Origin: CBDBBY01 sp965205055
Lineage (GTDB): Bacteria; Pseudomonadota; Alphaproteobacteria; Rhodobacterales; Rhodobacteraceae
Reading direction: 5' to 3'
DNA length: 64,000 bases
Assembly (NCBI GenBank): GCA_965205055.1
Contig: OZ242030.1
Coordinates: forward strand, 3,410,001 to 3,474,000
Below, piece after piece: positions 1-9,563 of the stretch; positions within the stretch are counted from its first letter, which is position 1, and the number at the start of each line of letters is the position of its first letter. A program made the translations under genes and the position numbers. The notes under the pieces were generated by a model. It did not search any database and was not told where the DNA came from. It was given only the letters and a program-made list of their open reading frames with translations.

Positions 1-2313
1 GTGGAGATTAAGACTCCCTCGGACTGGGTGCGTTACAATGCATCACCTTCTAACCCGCAAATCATACACATTCATGGATCAGTTGAACATTATTCGGATA
101 AAAATTTAGAAAAGGAAGTGGCCATCTTGGACGCTAGCATTGTTGAACGCTTAAAACCGCTCATTAGGGATCACCCCTTGGTTGTCGTTGGATATCGTGG
201 AACCGAGGCATCAATCATGACTGATCTACTTTACAATCAGGCAGATTTTGCAAATAATTTCAAAAATGGCGTGTTTTGGTGTGAATTAAAACGCAAAGCA
301 GGCAGCCCTCTTTCACCACTTATTCACAAATTTGCGGCTAAAATTGGATCTAATTTCAATCGGGTACCTATAGAGAGTTTTGATCAATTTCTTAAAGTTG
401 ACTTATACGATCAACTAGTTGCCAAAAAAGTTCAACGTAAACAGCTAGGTCCGATGTTAGGTCATATACAATTACCGTTGGATATGCAAGTTTTTAAAAG
501 TGGGGATTACAGGGATCTTGACGAGCAGTTACTTTTTCAACGACTCTGTCAATATGCGGAAAAACACTCCGAGCCGTATCCTGACAGTTTTGACAACAAT
601 TGGATTTACAACTTTGCAGCTGCAAAGAAATTGATCCAAAATGTGGAGAAAAACAATGAATACGTTCCAACCTTCGCTGGTTGGGTCATGTTTTCAAGGA
701 ATCCCACACCTACGTTACAAAATGCGGTAGTAGATTTCACGGTTACCGGTCCAGATGCTTGGTTGCGAAAAGCATTTGGCGACGACGCTGAGCTGCAGAA
801 AGGTAATCAGGAAAATGAATACCTCGTTAGTCGAAAAATTGGTGGAACCATTTGGAACCAACTGAATGTACTCATTGAAACTATCGCTCTACTGAACGAA
901 CCGTTTCTATTGAAAGAAGCAAAATCTCGATCTGTAACTGCGTATGAACCCAATTCGGTAAAGGAGATGATTGTAAACGCACTGGTTCACAGAGACTATG
1001 GTGTGCAAGCACCGATTAGGATTTCTATGACTCCGACAAAAATTGAGACAGTTAGCCCGGGAGGGCTTATCGAGGAGGTTGCGGCCAAAACCGGTGGAAA
1101 GGAAATTGAGGTTCTAATCCGGGGTGGTTCCAGAGGTGACCTTAAGGGGTATCGTAACCCCGTAATTTCCGGGTTGTTCTACGGGAGCGACGAGATGGAA
1201 CGCCGCGGTTCCGGACTTTCTGATATGTTTCAACGGACTATTGACAATAACGGGGAGGTAAAATTTCATACAACGAAGGAAAATAGAGAATTTCGTGTAG
1301 TGATCTACTCTCGCCCGGAGGCAGTTGATGAAATCACCCGTACAGCAGTGGCTGATCAATCAGAAACTGTGCGTTTTACGACCAATTTAGTCGAGTTTGT
1401 CTCGCTGCCTGAGCAAATTTGGCATGTGGGGACGTCGGCAAAATCGGTACTCGCATTGACAAGGAGCGCAGAAAGTTTGTCTGTTCCACCTGGCTGCATT
1501 CAAAATGAGCGCTTCTTCAGTTTTTATAACTTAGAAAGGTTTACGTCGGATCTTGCAACGCCATTTGATGGGTCCGATGTTGAGGTTCTAACAATCCCTG
1601 AACTTTTTAAACAGGGCAATGGGCTAAATATCCTTAGACACCTTCTTTATGAAGCGATTAGCGAGCATTTTCGTGCTATAGGTCTCGTTGTTGATAAGGA
1701 ACGAAGGAGAGCGCACTTTCCACTGTGCCAGGAATCAAGCAGAAAAGTAACATACAGAGGGAGGGTAAAGCGGGCCACCCGGACCATTGTCAAAGCGCGA
1801 ACCAAGCGTGATTCCAACCAGATCATTTACTACGAGCATAAGTCATTTACATATTCCATTGCTCCTTTTGGGATTAAATGGGGTATGTTTATAAACCCTG
1901 GCTATGTGTTCACAAGGGACGGTAGAAACCACTTTCTAGGGAGAGAACGTACGAGCGTCCTCTCAACGAAACGCGCGGCAAGAGATTTTAATGCGACTGT
2001 CATGCATGATGTAACCTTTTGGATGGCATGTTTTTCGGAGGAGGCGGATGGAGTTTTTGCGCTAAGAACTGAAGATGGAAATGAATTTGCGGTATACGCT
2101 CCAACCGTCTTGTTGGATAGCACCTTTCCCGGTATTGCTTTCAATTCCAGTGCGTTTAGTAGAGGGCGATCAGTTGGAGATGAAATCGAGCAAACACTTA
2201 CTGAAGTTGATCAAGAGCTTGAGGAACTGGCCTCGAGGGAAGAAAATGAAGATGGTGCATCTTTCGGACACTTGGGCGGGAACGAGATTGGTAATATGGA
2301 GGATCAATCGTGA
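1..2313 (+). CDS. SIR2 / RecG-like ATPase / APAZ fusion, 5'-truncated by window edge
   Basis: This is the effector partner of the short Argonaute immediately downstream. The first ~130 residues look like the C-terminal half of a SIR2 domain (IHIHGS near residue 22, VVVGYRGTEASIM near 61). The N-terminal GAGxS Rossmann part is absent, so the gene very probably starts upstream of the window and the GTG at base 1 is not a trusted start. Residues ~290-440 match the HATPase_c_4/RecG-C-like module found with Schlafen/AlbA proteins (NALVHRDY and a GSGLSDM segment). Residues ~580-740 look APAZ-like (GYVFTRDGRNHF, then a HDVTFW segment). APAZ domains pair with short pAgos, and SIR2 effectors deplete NAD(P)+ in SPARSA systems. 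The central RecG-like module is uncommon. The 3' end overlaps the Argonaute start by 4 nt. Base composition is AT-richer than the catabolic genes. Confidence 0.75.
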   Translation: MEIKTPSDWVRYNASPSNPQIIHIHGSVEHYSDKNLEKEVAILDASIVERLKPLIRDHPLVVVGYRGTEASIMTDLLYNQADFANNFKNGVFWCELKRKAGSPLSPLIHKFAAKIGSNFNRVPIESFDQFLKVDLYDQLVAKKVQRKQLGPMLGHIQLPLDMQVFKSGDYRDLDEQLLFQRLCQYAEKHSEPYPDSFDNNWIYNFAAAKKLIQNVEKNNEYVPTFAGWVMFSRNPTPTLQNAVVDFTVTGPDAWLRKAFGDDAELQKGNQENEYLVSRKIGGTIWNQLNVLIETIALLNEPFLLKEAKSRSVTAYEPNSVKEMIVNALVHRDYGVQAPIRISMTPTKIETVSPGGLIEEVAAKTGGKEIEVLIRGGSRGDLKGYRNPVISGLFYGSDEMERRGSGLSDMFQRTIDNNGEVKFHTTKENREFRVVIYSRPEAVDEITRTAVADQSETVRFTTNLVEFVSLPEQIWHVGTSAKSVLALTRSAESLSVPPGCIQNERFFSFYNLERFTSDLATPFDGSDVEVLTIPELFKQGNGLNILRHLLYEAISEHFRAIGLVVDKERRRAHFPLCQESSRKVTYRGRVKRATRTIVKARTKRDSNQIIYYEHKSFTYSIAPFGIKWGMFINPGYVFTRDGRNHFLGRERTSVLSTKRAARDFNATVMHDVTFWMACFSEEADGVFALRTEDGNEFAVYAPTVLLDSTFPGIAFNSSAFSRGRSVGDEIEQTLTEVDQELEELASREENEDGASFGHLGGNEIGNMEDQS

Positions 2314-3815
2314 GCCTAGAACTTTCGATTACTGAGCTTCCTCCGCCCAAGTTGCAATTTGGCGGCGCACTAAGTGTGTCAGATCCGAAAGTTGGCTTAG
2401 GACAAGCAGGACCATTTGATCTACATTTTGGATCTGCTGCTCGCAAACACAAAATTGGTGTCGGTATTATTGGATCGCGGGAAATGATTGATCTGGCTGG
2501 CGCTTGGATTGAGCGTTGTCAAAGACCTATACCTGTTCTTGATAATATGAGTCTTTTAAAGCGAGAATTTCCGGGCTTCAAGGAGACGTACCATAGTTCG
2601 CTCGCGATAGACGACAGCTGGATCATTGATCTTGACTTCGGAAGTCGCGATCAACTCAGGCTAGCTCTTGAAGAAAGTGATCCGTTTAAACGGTTTGAAA
2701 TTGTGTTGGAACTATATGCTAATGCGCTGGATAGGTTGGCGTCACGTGATGCCAATCGTCCCGACATCGTGATTATTGCTATACCCGATGACGTTTTAAA
2801 AGGAGTTCATTCAGTTGAACGCAAGGCAACAGCAGCGGAAAAAAAAGCTGCAACCGCGATAAGAGAGTCACATGCGAGTAATCTCGTAGATTTCTCTGAC
2901 CTTTTTCAGGAGGTAGATCAAACTGAAGAAGATTTTCTACGGCGGGATTTTCGTGATGCATTAAAGGCTAGGGCATTGAAGGCAAGATTGCCGATTCAGA
3001 TTGCGACTAAAAAACTTTTTGTAGACACAGCACCAGGTCAAGATGCGGCAACTAGGGCTTGGAATTTTTCAGTTGGGGCTTATTACAAAGCTGGCGGAGT
3101 GCCGTGGCGTCTTCCTCAGTCTGGGCCTGAAACCTGTTTTGTGGGGATTTCATTCCATCATTTAAGGACGACCAAGCGGCATATTGTTCGGTCGAGTTTG
3201 GCCCAGGCATTCTCGAGCGAGGGTGAGGGCTTTGCGATTCGTGGCGAGGGTATCCCGGCTGATCCAAGCCAAGGTCGGAGTATTCATTTGTTCGAAGAGC
3301 AAGCATTTAAATTAGCGGGGAATATACTGGATGAGTATACGATTCGAACTGGTGGTGCGCCGGTTAGAGTCGTTGTTTACAAGACTTCGTTTTTTGACGC
3401 TGGAGAGCTTGCTGGAATGCAAGCTGCGTTATCTGAAATCCCGATTGTTGAATTTGTAACGCTCGTACCGAGCGACCTGAGGCTCTTGAGGCTTGGAAAC
3501 TACCCACCAAAAGTTGGAACTCTTTGCACCGTGAATAAAGCGAGTTCATTCTTGTTCACATCTGGGTACATGGAGGAGTTGGGTACCTATCCGGGACCGC
3601 ATGTACCACAACCCTTTGAGGTGAGAATGCAACTCAAGGGTAGCAAAATTTCAGCTGCCCAAGACGTGCTAAACTTGACACGCATGAATTGGAATACCGC
3701 TGATATTAGAGGGAAATGGCCTGTGACCCTATCTTTTGCAAGGCGGGTTGGCCGTATTCTTGACGAGTTCGGTGATGTGGAGCCAGGGGAAACATCGTTC
3801 CGTTACTTCTTGTGA
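2310..3815 (+). CDS. Short prokaryotic Argonaute (MID-PIWI), first copy
   Basis: This 501-residue protein has the length and layout of a short pAgo: MID and PIWI with no N/PAZ region. The most recognisable signature is the segment around residues 245-265 (SVGAYYKAGGVPWRL, then CFVGISFH). It is followed by a PIWI-like C-terminus ending in an aromatic-hydrophobic tail (SFRYFL) that normally enters the MID pocket. Short pAgos usually have an inactive PIWI catalytic tetrad, use a guide to sense invader nucleic acid, and activate the APAZ-linked effector. The GTG start overlaps the upstream SIR2-APAZ gene by 4 nt, which fits translational coupling and a 1:1 complex. Another GTG overlaps the stop codon (GTGA at 3812), but the reading frame it opens does not look like a protein. 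Confidence 0.88.
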   Translation: MSLELSITELPPPKLQFGGALSVSDPKVGLGQAGPFDLHFGSAARKHKIGVGIIGSREMIDLAGAWIERCQRPIPVLDNMSLLKREFPGFKETYHSSLAIDDSWIIDLDFGSRDQLRLALEESDPFKRFEIVLELYANALDRLASRDANRPDIVIIAIPDDVLKGVHSVERKATAAEKKAATAIRESHASNLVDFSDLFQEVDQTEEDFLRRDFRDALKARALKARLPIQIATKKLFVDTAPGQDAATRAWNFSVGAYYKAGGVPWRLPQSGPETCFVGISFHHLRTTKRHIVRSSLAQAFSSEGEGFAIRGEGIPADPSQGRSIHLFEEQAFKLAGNILDEYTIRTGGAPVRVVVYKTSFFDAGELAGMQAALSEIPIVEFVTLVPSDLRLLRLGNYPPKVGTLCTVNKASSFLFTSGYMEELGTYPGPHVPQPFEVRMQLKGSKISAAQDVLNLTRMNWNTADIRGKWPVTLSFARRVGRILDEFGDVEPGETSFRYFL

Positions 3816-4376
3816 ACAGATTGACTACTACCGAACTGAACTGGCCCATGTTTTCTGGAGAGCAAAAGACTAAACAAATGAGCCGCGCACTCCAAGGAAG
3901 GTACGTCAATTTCTCTGCGAGGTGCTGGATCAATGGAAGTGAAAAAGCCCACTCCGAGGCAACTAGCCAAACTTTACGTGGGCAGATTAGTTGGTCGAAG
4001 AAAATTGTGTCCATTATTCCAGCGATAACGCGGCCTTCCGGTCAGTCCAGAAGAAGTTCGGAAGTTCCCGCTACTCGCTTCGCGGGCTGCACGGATGCGT
4101 ATCCAGCTGTATCTTGCCCACCCTTCTGGGCTTGCTGCCCTGCATGCAGGGTGCCCGCCAGTACGTAAAACTTCTAAAATCACGCTAGAAGTCAACACAG
4201 CCGTGAAATCCCATGATTGTCGGAGATTTTCAATTTCCCTTTACGGACAAAGACACAACGAAAACAAAATAGGCAATGTTCGCTTTGATCAAACCGTCCC
4301 AGTTGATAATGAGTTGAAAAAGTCGGGTGCTCAGCAACACCGGCTGACAGAAACGGAAGAGCGAGAGGCAACGCTT
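3816..4376 (+). other. No convincing gene; possible decayed coding remnant
   Basis: This 560-bp gap separates the Argonaute operon from the type I restriction operon. A frame opening with a GTG that overlaps the Argonaute stop runs to 4168, but its second half is proline/cysteine-rich and not protein-like. Short protein-like stretches in two other frames (TPRKVRQFLCEVLDQWK; and KKPTPRQLAKLYVGRLVGRR near 3935-4020) suggest a small decayed gene with frameshifts. A 12-bp palindrome (cctgcatgcagg) lies near 4139-4150. No tRNA was recognised. Confidence 0.4.
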
Positions 4377-5864
4377 GTGACAGTTACGCTTTCAGAGCTT
4401 GAGCAACATCTTTGGGGTGCAGCCAATATTCTGCGCGGCAGCATCGATAGCGGCGAATACAAGAGCTATATCTTCGGTCTGCTGTTCTTCAAGCGCCTCA
4501 GTGACGTGTGGCAAGAGGAGTATGAGCAGTCTCTCGCAGAGTACGACGACGAGGATCTTGCTGTCGATGCCGACGAGCACCGCTTCGACATTCCGCAGGG
4601 GCACAATTGGTCAGAGGTACGCAGGCGTACGACCAACATCGGAGAGTATCTGAACGCAGCCTTTCAGGCAATAGAAGACGCCAACATGAAGCTGCGCGGC
4701 ATCTTCCAAAGTGTGGATTTCAACAACAAGGATCGCTTTCCCGACGACTTGCTCGAAAGACTGCTCCAGCACTTTGATCACTACGACCTGCGCAACAGCA
4801 ACGTTGACGCCGACATGCTGGGCACCGCGTACGAATACCTCATTAAACAGTTTGCTGACGACGGCGGTAAGAAGGGCGGCGAGTTCTACACACCCAAGGA
4901 AGTAGTGCGCCTTATGGTCAAGTGCCTTGAGATTGACCAAGGTATGACCGTCTATGACCCTACCTGCGGCAGTGGCGGCATGCTGCTAGAGGCTTATCGT
5001 GCAGTTGAGAAAGCAGGCAAAAACGCCCGTTCACTCAGCCTCTTCGGGCAAGAGCGCAACTTGAACACCTGGGCGATTTGCCAGATGAATCTGTTCCTTC
5101 ACGACATCGACGATGCCGATGTGCGGCGAGGCGATACCTTGCGCGAACCCAAGCACATAGTGAGCGAAGGCAGCAGGGCCATTCGCACATTTGACAGGGT
5201 GATTGCGAATCCGCCGTTTTCGCTTAAGGAATGGGGTCATACGGTCTGGAGCAACGGCGACCCATATGGTCGCGACCATTACGGCACCCCGCCCAAGTCT
5301 TACGGCGATCTTGCATTTGTTCAGCATATGCTCGCCAGCCTAAACGAAAGCGGCAAGCTGGCTGTGGTTGTGCCGCATGGTGTGTTGTTTCGTGCAGGGG
5401 CTGAGGGAGGGATCAGAAAAGCATTTATTGAGAATGATCTGATTGAGGGCATCATTGGCCTTGCGCCGAATCTATTCTACGGTGCCGGGATACCCGCGGC
5501 GATAATGTTCATGAGGAAAAACAAACCCGCACAAATGTGGCGCCACGTGATGATCGTAAACGGGGCCGAACAGTTCGAAGAAGGGCGCGCGCAAAACTAT
5601 CTGCGCAAAAATCATATTGATGCCCTGACAGCGGCCTATTCGGGCATGGCGGTTGCCGACCGGCTGGCGGCCATGGTCAGCGTGGACGACATTGCCGCCA
5701 ATGATTTCAACCTCAACATCACCCGCTATGTTAATTTTGGCGAAGAGGTTGAGGTCGTGAATGTTGCAGTTGAGGCAGAAAAGCTATCAGCACTGATCGT
5801 TGAACGCGATGCAGCCGAAGCGAAGGTTAACGCATTCCTCCGAGGGCTTGATTATGCTGGATAG
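4377..5864 (+). CDS. hsdM: Type I restriction-modification DNA methyltransferase subunit
   Basis: HsdM transfers a methyl group from S-adenosylmethionine to adenine and, with HsdS, forms the modification core. The N-terminal helical domain begins with ELEQHLWGAANILRGS. The SAM-binding motif DPTCGSGGML and the catalytic NPPF motif (NPPFSLKEWG) are both intact. The frame is open back to 4095, but the N-terminal extension there is not family-like. The GTG at 4377, preceded by GAGAGG at about 9 nt, gives 495 residues, the usual size for this family. It overlaps hsdS by 11 nt and forms one operon with hsdS, hsdR and a metallopeptidase. Confidence 0.93.
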   Translation: MTVTLSELEQHLWGAANILRGSIDSGEYKSYIFGLLFFKRLSDVWQEEYEQSLAEYDDEDLAVDADEHRFDIPQGHNWSEVRRRTTNIGEYLNAAFQAIEDANMKLRGIFQSVDFNNKDRFPDDLLERLLQHFDHYDLRNSNVDADMLGTAYEYLIKQFADDGGKKGGEFYTPKEVVRLMVKCLEIDQGMTVYDPTCGSGGMLLEAYRAVEKAGKNARSLSLFGQERNLNTWAICQMNLFLHDIDDADVRRGDTLREPKHIVSEGSRAIRTFDRVIANPPFSLKEWGHTVWSNGDPYGRDHYGTPPKSYGDLAFVQHMLASLNESGKLAVVVPHGVLFRAGAEGGIRKAFIENDLIEGIIGLAPNLFYGAGIPAAIMFMRKNKPAQMWRHVMIVNGAEQFEEGRAQNYLRKNHIDALTAAYSGMAVADRLAAMVSVDDIAANDFNLNITRYVNFGEEVEVVNVAVEAEKLSALIVERDAAEAKVNAFLRGLDYAG

Positions 5865-6438
5865 AAGACTTGAGGATTGGATGGCGACAGTGTTGTGCAA
5901 TGTTGTATTTAATGACACGACCAAATGGGACGGCTCTTCCAAAGAAGTGCCCTATGTAGGATTGGAACATATTGGGCAAGATCGCGGGAACTTAGAGGGC
6001 GTGGGAAACGCGGCGGAAGTCGTTTCTGCAAAGAATGTCTTTAGGGTTGGCGATGTGTTGTTTGGTAAACTGCGTCCCAACTTGAAAAAATATTGGCAGG
6101 CGGAATTTGAAGGAATTTGTTCTACAGATATTCTCGTGCTCCGTCCCTTAGAAGGCATTTCAAACGAGTATCTGTATTATCTTGTACAGTCTAATTCCTT
6201 TTTGAATCTTGCAATGTCAGATGCAGTGGGCACAAAGATGCCGCGCACAAGCTGGAAGCGGCTTGGTGGATTTGAATTCTTACTTCCACCGCTCCCTGAA
6301 CAACGGCGTATCGCTGAAATCCTGTCCAGCGTAGATGATCAAATCGTAGCAAACCGTGCCTCCGCTGACCAACTCCGTCGTCTCAAGCGTGGACTCATGG
6401 ATGACTTGTTGACCGGCCGTGTGAGGACAGTCTCGTGA
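5854..6438 (+). CDS. hsdS: Type I restriction-modification specificity subunit, single-TRD (half-size)
   Basis: HsdS recognises the DNA target for the type I complex. The ATG at 5854 (MLDRRLEDW) gives only 194 residues. That is one target-recognition domain (YVGLEHIGQDRGNLEG and a GDVLFGKLRPNLKKYW segment) plus one conserved coiled-coil spacer (PPLPEQRRIAEILSS, ending LMDDLLTGRVR). Standard HsdS has two TRDs and two spacers in about 400 residues. Half-size HsdS proteins are known to work as dimers that recognise palindromic bipartite sites, so this is probably functional rather than truncated. Both gene junctions are tight overlaps (11 nt with hsdM, 4 nt with hsdR), which argues against a deletion. 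An open frame extends upstream to 5800 but lies inside hsdM. Confidence 0.9.
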   Translation: MLDRRLEDWMATVLCNVVFNDTTKWDGSSKEVPYVGLEHIGQDRGNLEGVGNAAEVVSAKNVFRVGDVLFGKLRPNLKKYWQAEFEGICSTDILVLRPLEGISNEYLYYLVQSNSFLNLAMSDAVGTKMPRTSWKRLGGFEFLLPPLPEQRRIAEILSSVDDQIVANRASADQLRRLKRGLMDDLLTGRVRTVS

Positions 6439-9400
6439 TGAGTCACGGTGCGGAGTGGACGTTTGCCGAAAAGCCTACACTGCAACACCTACAGAGGCTG
6501 GGCTACGAATTCATCGACCCGTCGCAACATGCCAGCCTGCGCGATAGCGACAACCAAACTATTTTCCGCCCGCATCTTGTTGAAGCAATTCGGCGGCTCA
6601 ACAGCATTTCACTGGCAGATGCGGAGGCCGCGGCAGCAGAGCTTCTGCGGAAAGAAGACAACGAAGAGTGGCTGAAAATCCAGCGCGGCGCGTTTTCGCG
6701 CGGTGTGGAAGGCCAAGCCACGAAAAAGACGCTTCGAGTTATTGATTTCTTGAATCATTCAAACAACCGCTTTGCAGTGACCCATCAGCTATTTGTGCAG
6801 GCGGAAAAAAGCCGCATTCCTGATATCGTCGTCTACGTGAATGGTTTGCCCTTGGTCGTAATTGAAGCCAAGTCGCCGAGCGGAAAGGACAAGAAAGGCG
6901 AGGCTTTCGACCAGATCAAGCAATACGAACGGGATGTCCCGCGCTTGTTCCACACCAATGCTTTCAACATCGTCACAGACGGCACCACCGTCCTTTATGG
7001 CGCTACTCATTCTTCTGCTGAATTCTATGGCTACTGGCGCGACCCGCATCCGCGACAGGACGGCGATTTTGCCAGCGAATTGGAAAAGGGGCTGTGGAGC
7101 CTGCTTGAACCCTCGCGCCTGCTGGATCTGCTCGCGCATTTCATCGTGTTTGAGCTTGATGCGTCGACTGGCACCAAAATCAAGAAAATCTGCCGCTATC
7201 AGCAGTTCCGGGCCGTAAACAAGATGGTGTCGCGTGTGGTTGAGGGCAAACACAAGCGCGGACTGATCTGGCACACGCAGGGCAGTGGTAAATCGCTCAC
7301 AATGGTATTTGCGGCATTCAAGCTCAAGCATCACTACACGTTGCAGTCCAAGTACCTTGATGGCGTGAACTTGCTTGTTCTGACGGACAGGATTGATCTG
7401 GACGATCAGATTTCCAACACTTTCGTCGCGACGGGTCTGCCCAACCCGACCCGGATTGAAAGCGTCGACGAATTGCGAACAAAGATCGGCAGTGGCGTTG
7501 ATGGACAGACGTTGCTGAGCACGATCTTCAAATTCGAAGGGTCAAGCAAATCCATTCCCAATAGTGATCGTTGGATCGTGATGGTGGATGAGTGCCATCG
7601 CACCCAGGAAAAAGAGCTGGGTGCGTTCCTGCGGGCAACATTGCCGGATGCTATCTTTTTCGGTTTCACGGGCACACCCATAAAATTGAACGACAAAGAC
7701 ACTTACCGAAACTTTGGCGCCGCGGGTGAAGGCTATCTGGACAAGTACGGGATTGAAGATGCGGTGCGCGACAATGCGACCTTGCCCGTCCATTACACCA
7801 GCCGCAAAACGGATTGGCTAATCGATGAAGCCAAGATCGATAGTCTTTTCGACACTTGGTTCGCAGCCCTAAGCGATGAGAAAATCGCGGAGATCAAGGA
7901 GCGCGGAGTCAAGTTGGCTGACCTTGTCAAACATCCAAGGCGCATTGAGTTGCTGACTTTTGATATCTGGCAGCACTTCAAAGCTTACGCTCGTCCGGAC
8001 GGGTTCAAGGCGCAGCTGGTGGCTTACGATAGGGAAGCGGTCATCCTCTACAAACGAGCCTTGGATAAGGTCATCGCAGACGAACTGATGAACGAAGGGA
8101 CAACACATAAAGAAGCCAAAGCGATCGCTTCAGCGGTCAGCGCCTGCGTCTATTCCAAATCGCAAGAAGACGATAAACCCAGCGAAGACCCGTACAAGAG
8201 TGCCGTACGGGATGATTTGGTTCGGTGGTATTTGAACAAGGATGCTGAGCGCGACATAAAGCGCGCTTTCAACAAACGCGGCGAAGACCCGCAAATCCTG
8301 ATTGTCTGCGATAAGTTGCTTACGGGCTTCGATGCGCCTGCTGAAGCTGTGATGTATCTGGACAAGCCACTGAAAGAGCATGCGCTTCTGCAGGCGATAG
8401 CGCGAACGAACAGGGTGGCGGATGCAAAGAAAAAGATCGGGCTGATCGTTGATTATATAGGCGTGAGCCGAAAACTGGACGAAGCGTTTGAATCTTACCA
8501 CGCTGACGACATACAGAACGCAATGCACGACTTGGATGAGCTGCGGGCGCAATTTTTCGCTGCCCATCGTGCAATCAAAGAATACGTAAAGGGTATCGCG
8601 CGTACCGGCAAAGACCTGAAGGCGCAGTATGACGATTTGGTGCGCGCGATAGGTACGGAAGACGAGTGGATTCTATTCCGGCGCAAAGTGCGAGAATTTG
8701 TCAAGCTTTACGAAGCTCTTGCACCTGATCAGAGCATTCTGGCCGCTTCGGATGATTTGAAGTGGTTCGGTAACTTCCTACTCTACGGCAAGATGATTTT
8801 CGAGAAGAAGGAAGCGTTGGACCAGCAAGAATACAGCGCGAAAATCCGCGAGATGCTGGAAGAGCACCTGAAGGTCGCGGGCCTCACGACCATTGTCAAG
8901 CTTCGTGGCATTGATGATCCGTGTTTCCGGGATGATTTTGAGACGGAGGGCAAAGAAGAAGACGATCTCAAGTCTGCTGCGCTTCGCAAATCAACGGAAC
9001 TGCGCAAGATTACGAATGCCAAAATCGCGGAAAACCCGCACCAATACGCCAAGTTCAGCGACAAGCTCCGAGAGCTGATTGAGAAGATGGACAGTACGCA
9101 GCTGAATTGGAGCGAAAAGCTGAAGGCTGCAGAAGAATATGCTCGCGATTTGGAAAAGGAATACGAGGCACACATCAAAACGGGGTTGTCGCCAGCCGCG
9201 CACGCGATTCTGCGTGTGATTGAAGACGTGGAAGGTGGTGAAGAAGAGCGCGGCAAGGATCTCGCATTGTCTGTTGAGGCGGTCTACACTGACGAAACTC
9301 TTGCGCCGAAGCTGTGGCACACCAAAGACAGCTTGAGAAAGGATCTGCGCCAGCGCGTACGCAAAGAGGCCAACGCCTTGGGTTTCGAGAATCTTAAAGG

Positions 9401-9563
9401 CCTGCCAACGGCAATTGAGGGAATCGCGATCAAGTTCTATGCGAGGAGTTCATTCGGCGAGTCTTGTGAATGCACGAAAGCAGGGCGACCGCCCTGCAAC
9501 ATGATCCCGTGCTTGACCTTGGAAAAGCAAGCTATCAGCGAAAGCCGAGGGCCGCTTGAATGA
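6435..9563 (+). CDS. hsdR: Type I restriction endonuclease, R (motor/nuclease) subunit
   Basis: HsdR carries the translocase and nuclease of the type I enzyme. An N-terminal PD-(D/E)xK nuclease is visible (IPDIVVYVNGLPLVVIEAKS, residues ~118-137). The SF2 motor follows, with Walker A TQGSGKS and Walker B-like DECHR. Further helicase motifs include FTGTPI and ARTNR, and a helical C-terminus follows. The length of 1042 residues is normal. The start is GTG at 6435 or ATG at 6438; GTG overlaps the hsdS stop as GTGA. The last ~35 residues are cysteine-rich (CECTKAGRPPC) and look like an added tail. The stop overlaps the metallopeptidase start as ATGA. Confidence 0.95.
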   Translation: MMSHGAEWTFAEKPTLQHLQRLGYEFIDPSQHASLRDSDNQTIFRPHLVEAIRRLNSISLADAEAAAAELLRKEDNEEWLKIQRGAFSRGVEGQATKKTLRVIDFLNHSNNRFAVTHQLFVQAEKSRIPDIVVYVNGLPLVVIEAKSPSGKDKKGEAFDQIKQYERDVPRLFHTNAFNIVTDGTTVLYGATHSSAEFYGYWRDPHPRQDGDFASELEKGLWSLLEPSRLLDLLAHFIVFELDASTGTKIKKICRYQQFRAVNKMVSRVVEGKHKRGLIWHTQGSGKSLTMVFAAFKLKHHYTLQSKYLDGVNLLVLTDRIDLDDQISNTFVATGLPNPTRIESVDELRTKIGSGVDGQTLLSTIFKFEGSSKSIPNSDRWIVMVDECHRTQEKELGAFLRATLPDAIFFGFTGTPIKLNDKDTYRNFGAAGEGYLDKYGIEDAVRDNATLPVHYTSRKTDWLIDEAKIDSLFDTWFAALSDEKIAEIKERGVKLADLVKHPRRIELLTFDIWQHFKAYARPDGFKAQLVAYDREAVILYKRALDKVIADELMNEGTTHKEAKAIASAVSACVYSKSQEDDKPSEDPYKSAVRDDLVRWYLNKDAERDIKRAFNKRGEDPQILIVCDKLLTGFDAPAEAVMYLDKPLKEHALLQAIARTNRVADAKKKIGLIVDYIGVSRKLDEAFESYHADDIQNAMHDLDELRAQFFAAHRAIKEYVKGIARTGKDLKAQYDDLVRAIGTEDEWILFRRKVREFVKLYEALAPDQSILAASDDLKWFGNFLLYGKMIFEKKEALDQQEYSAKIREMLEEHLKVAGLTTIVKLRGIDDPCFRDDFETEGKEEDDLKSAALRKSTELRKITNAKIAENPHQYAKFSDKLRELIEKMDSTQLNWSEKLKAAEEYARDLEKEYEAHIKTGLSPAAHAILRVIEDVEGGEEERGKDLALSVEAVYTDETLAPKLWHTKDSLRKDLRQRVRKEANALGFENLKGLPTAIEGIAIKFYARSSFGESCECTKAGRPPCNMIPCLTLEKQAISESRGPLE

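Noticed and set aside
3812..4168. Plus-strand frame overlapping the Argonaute stop as GTGA
   Set aside because: The overlap is attractive, but the second half of the frame is proline/cysteine-rich, changes frame-likeness midway and resembles no protein; treated as a decayed stretch.
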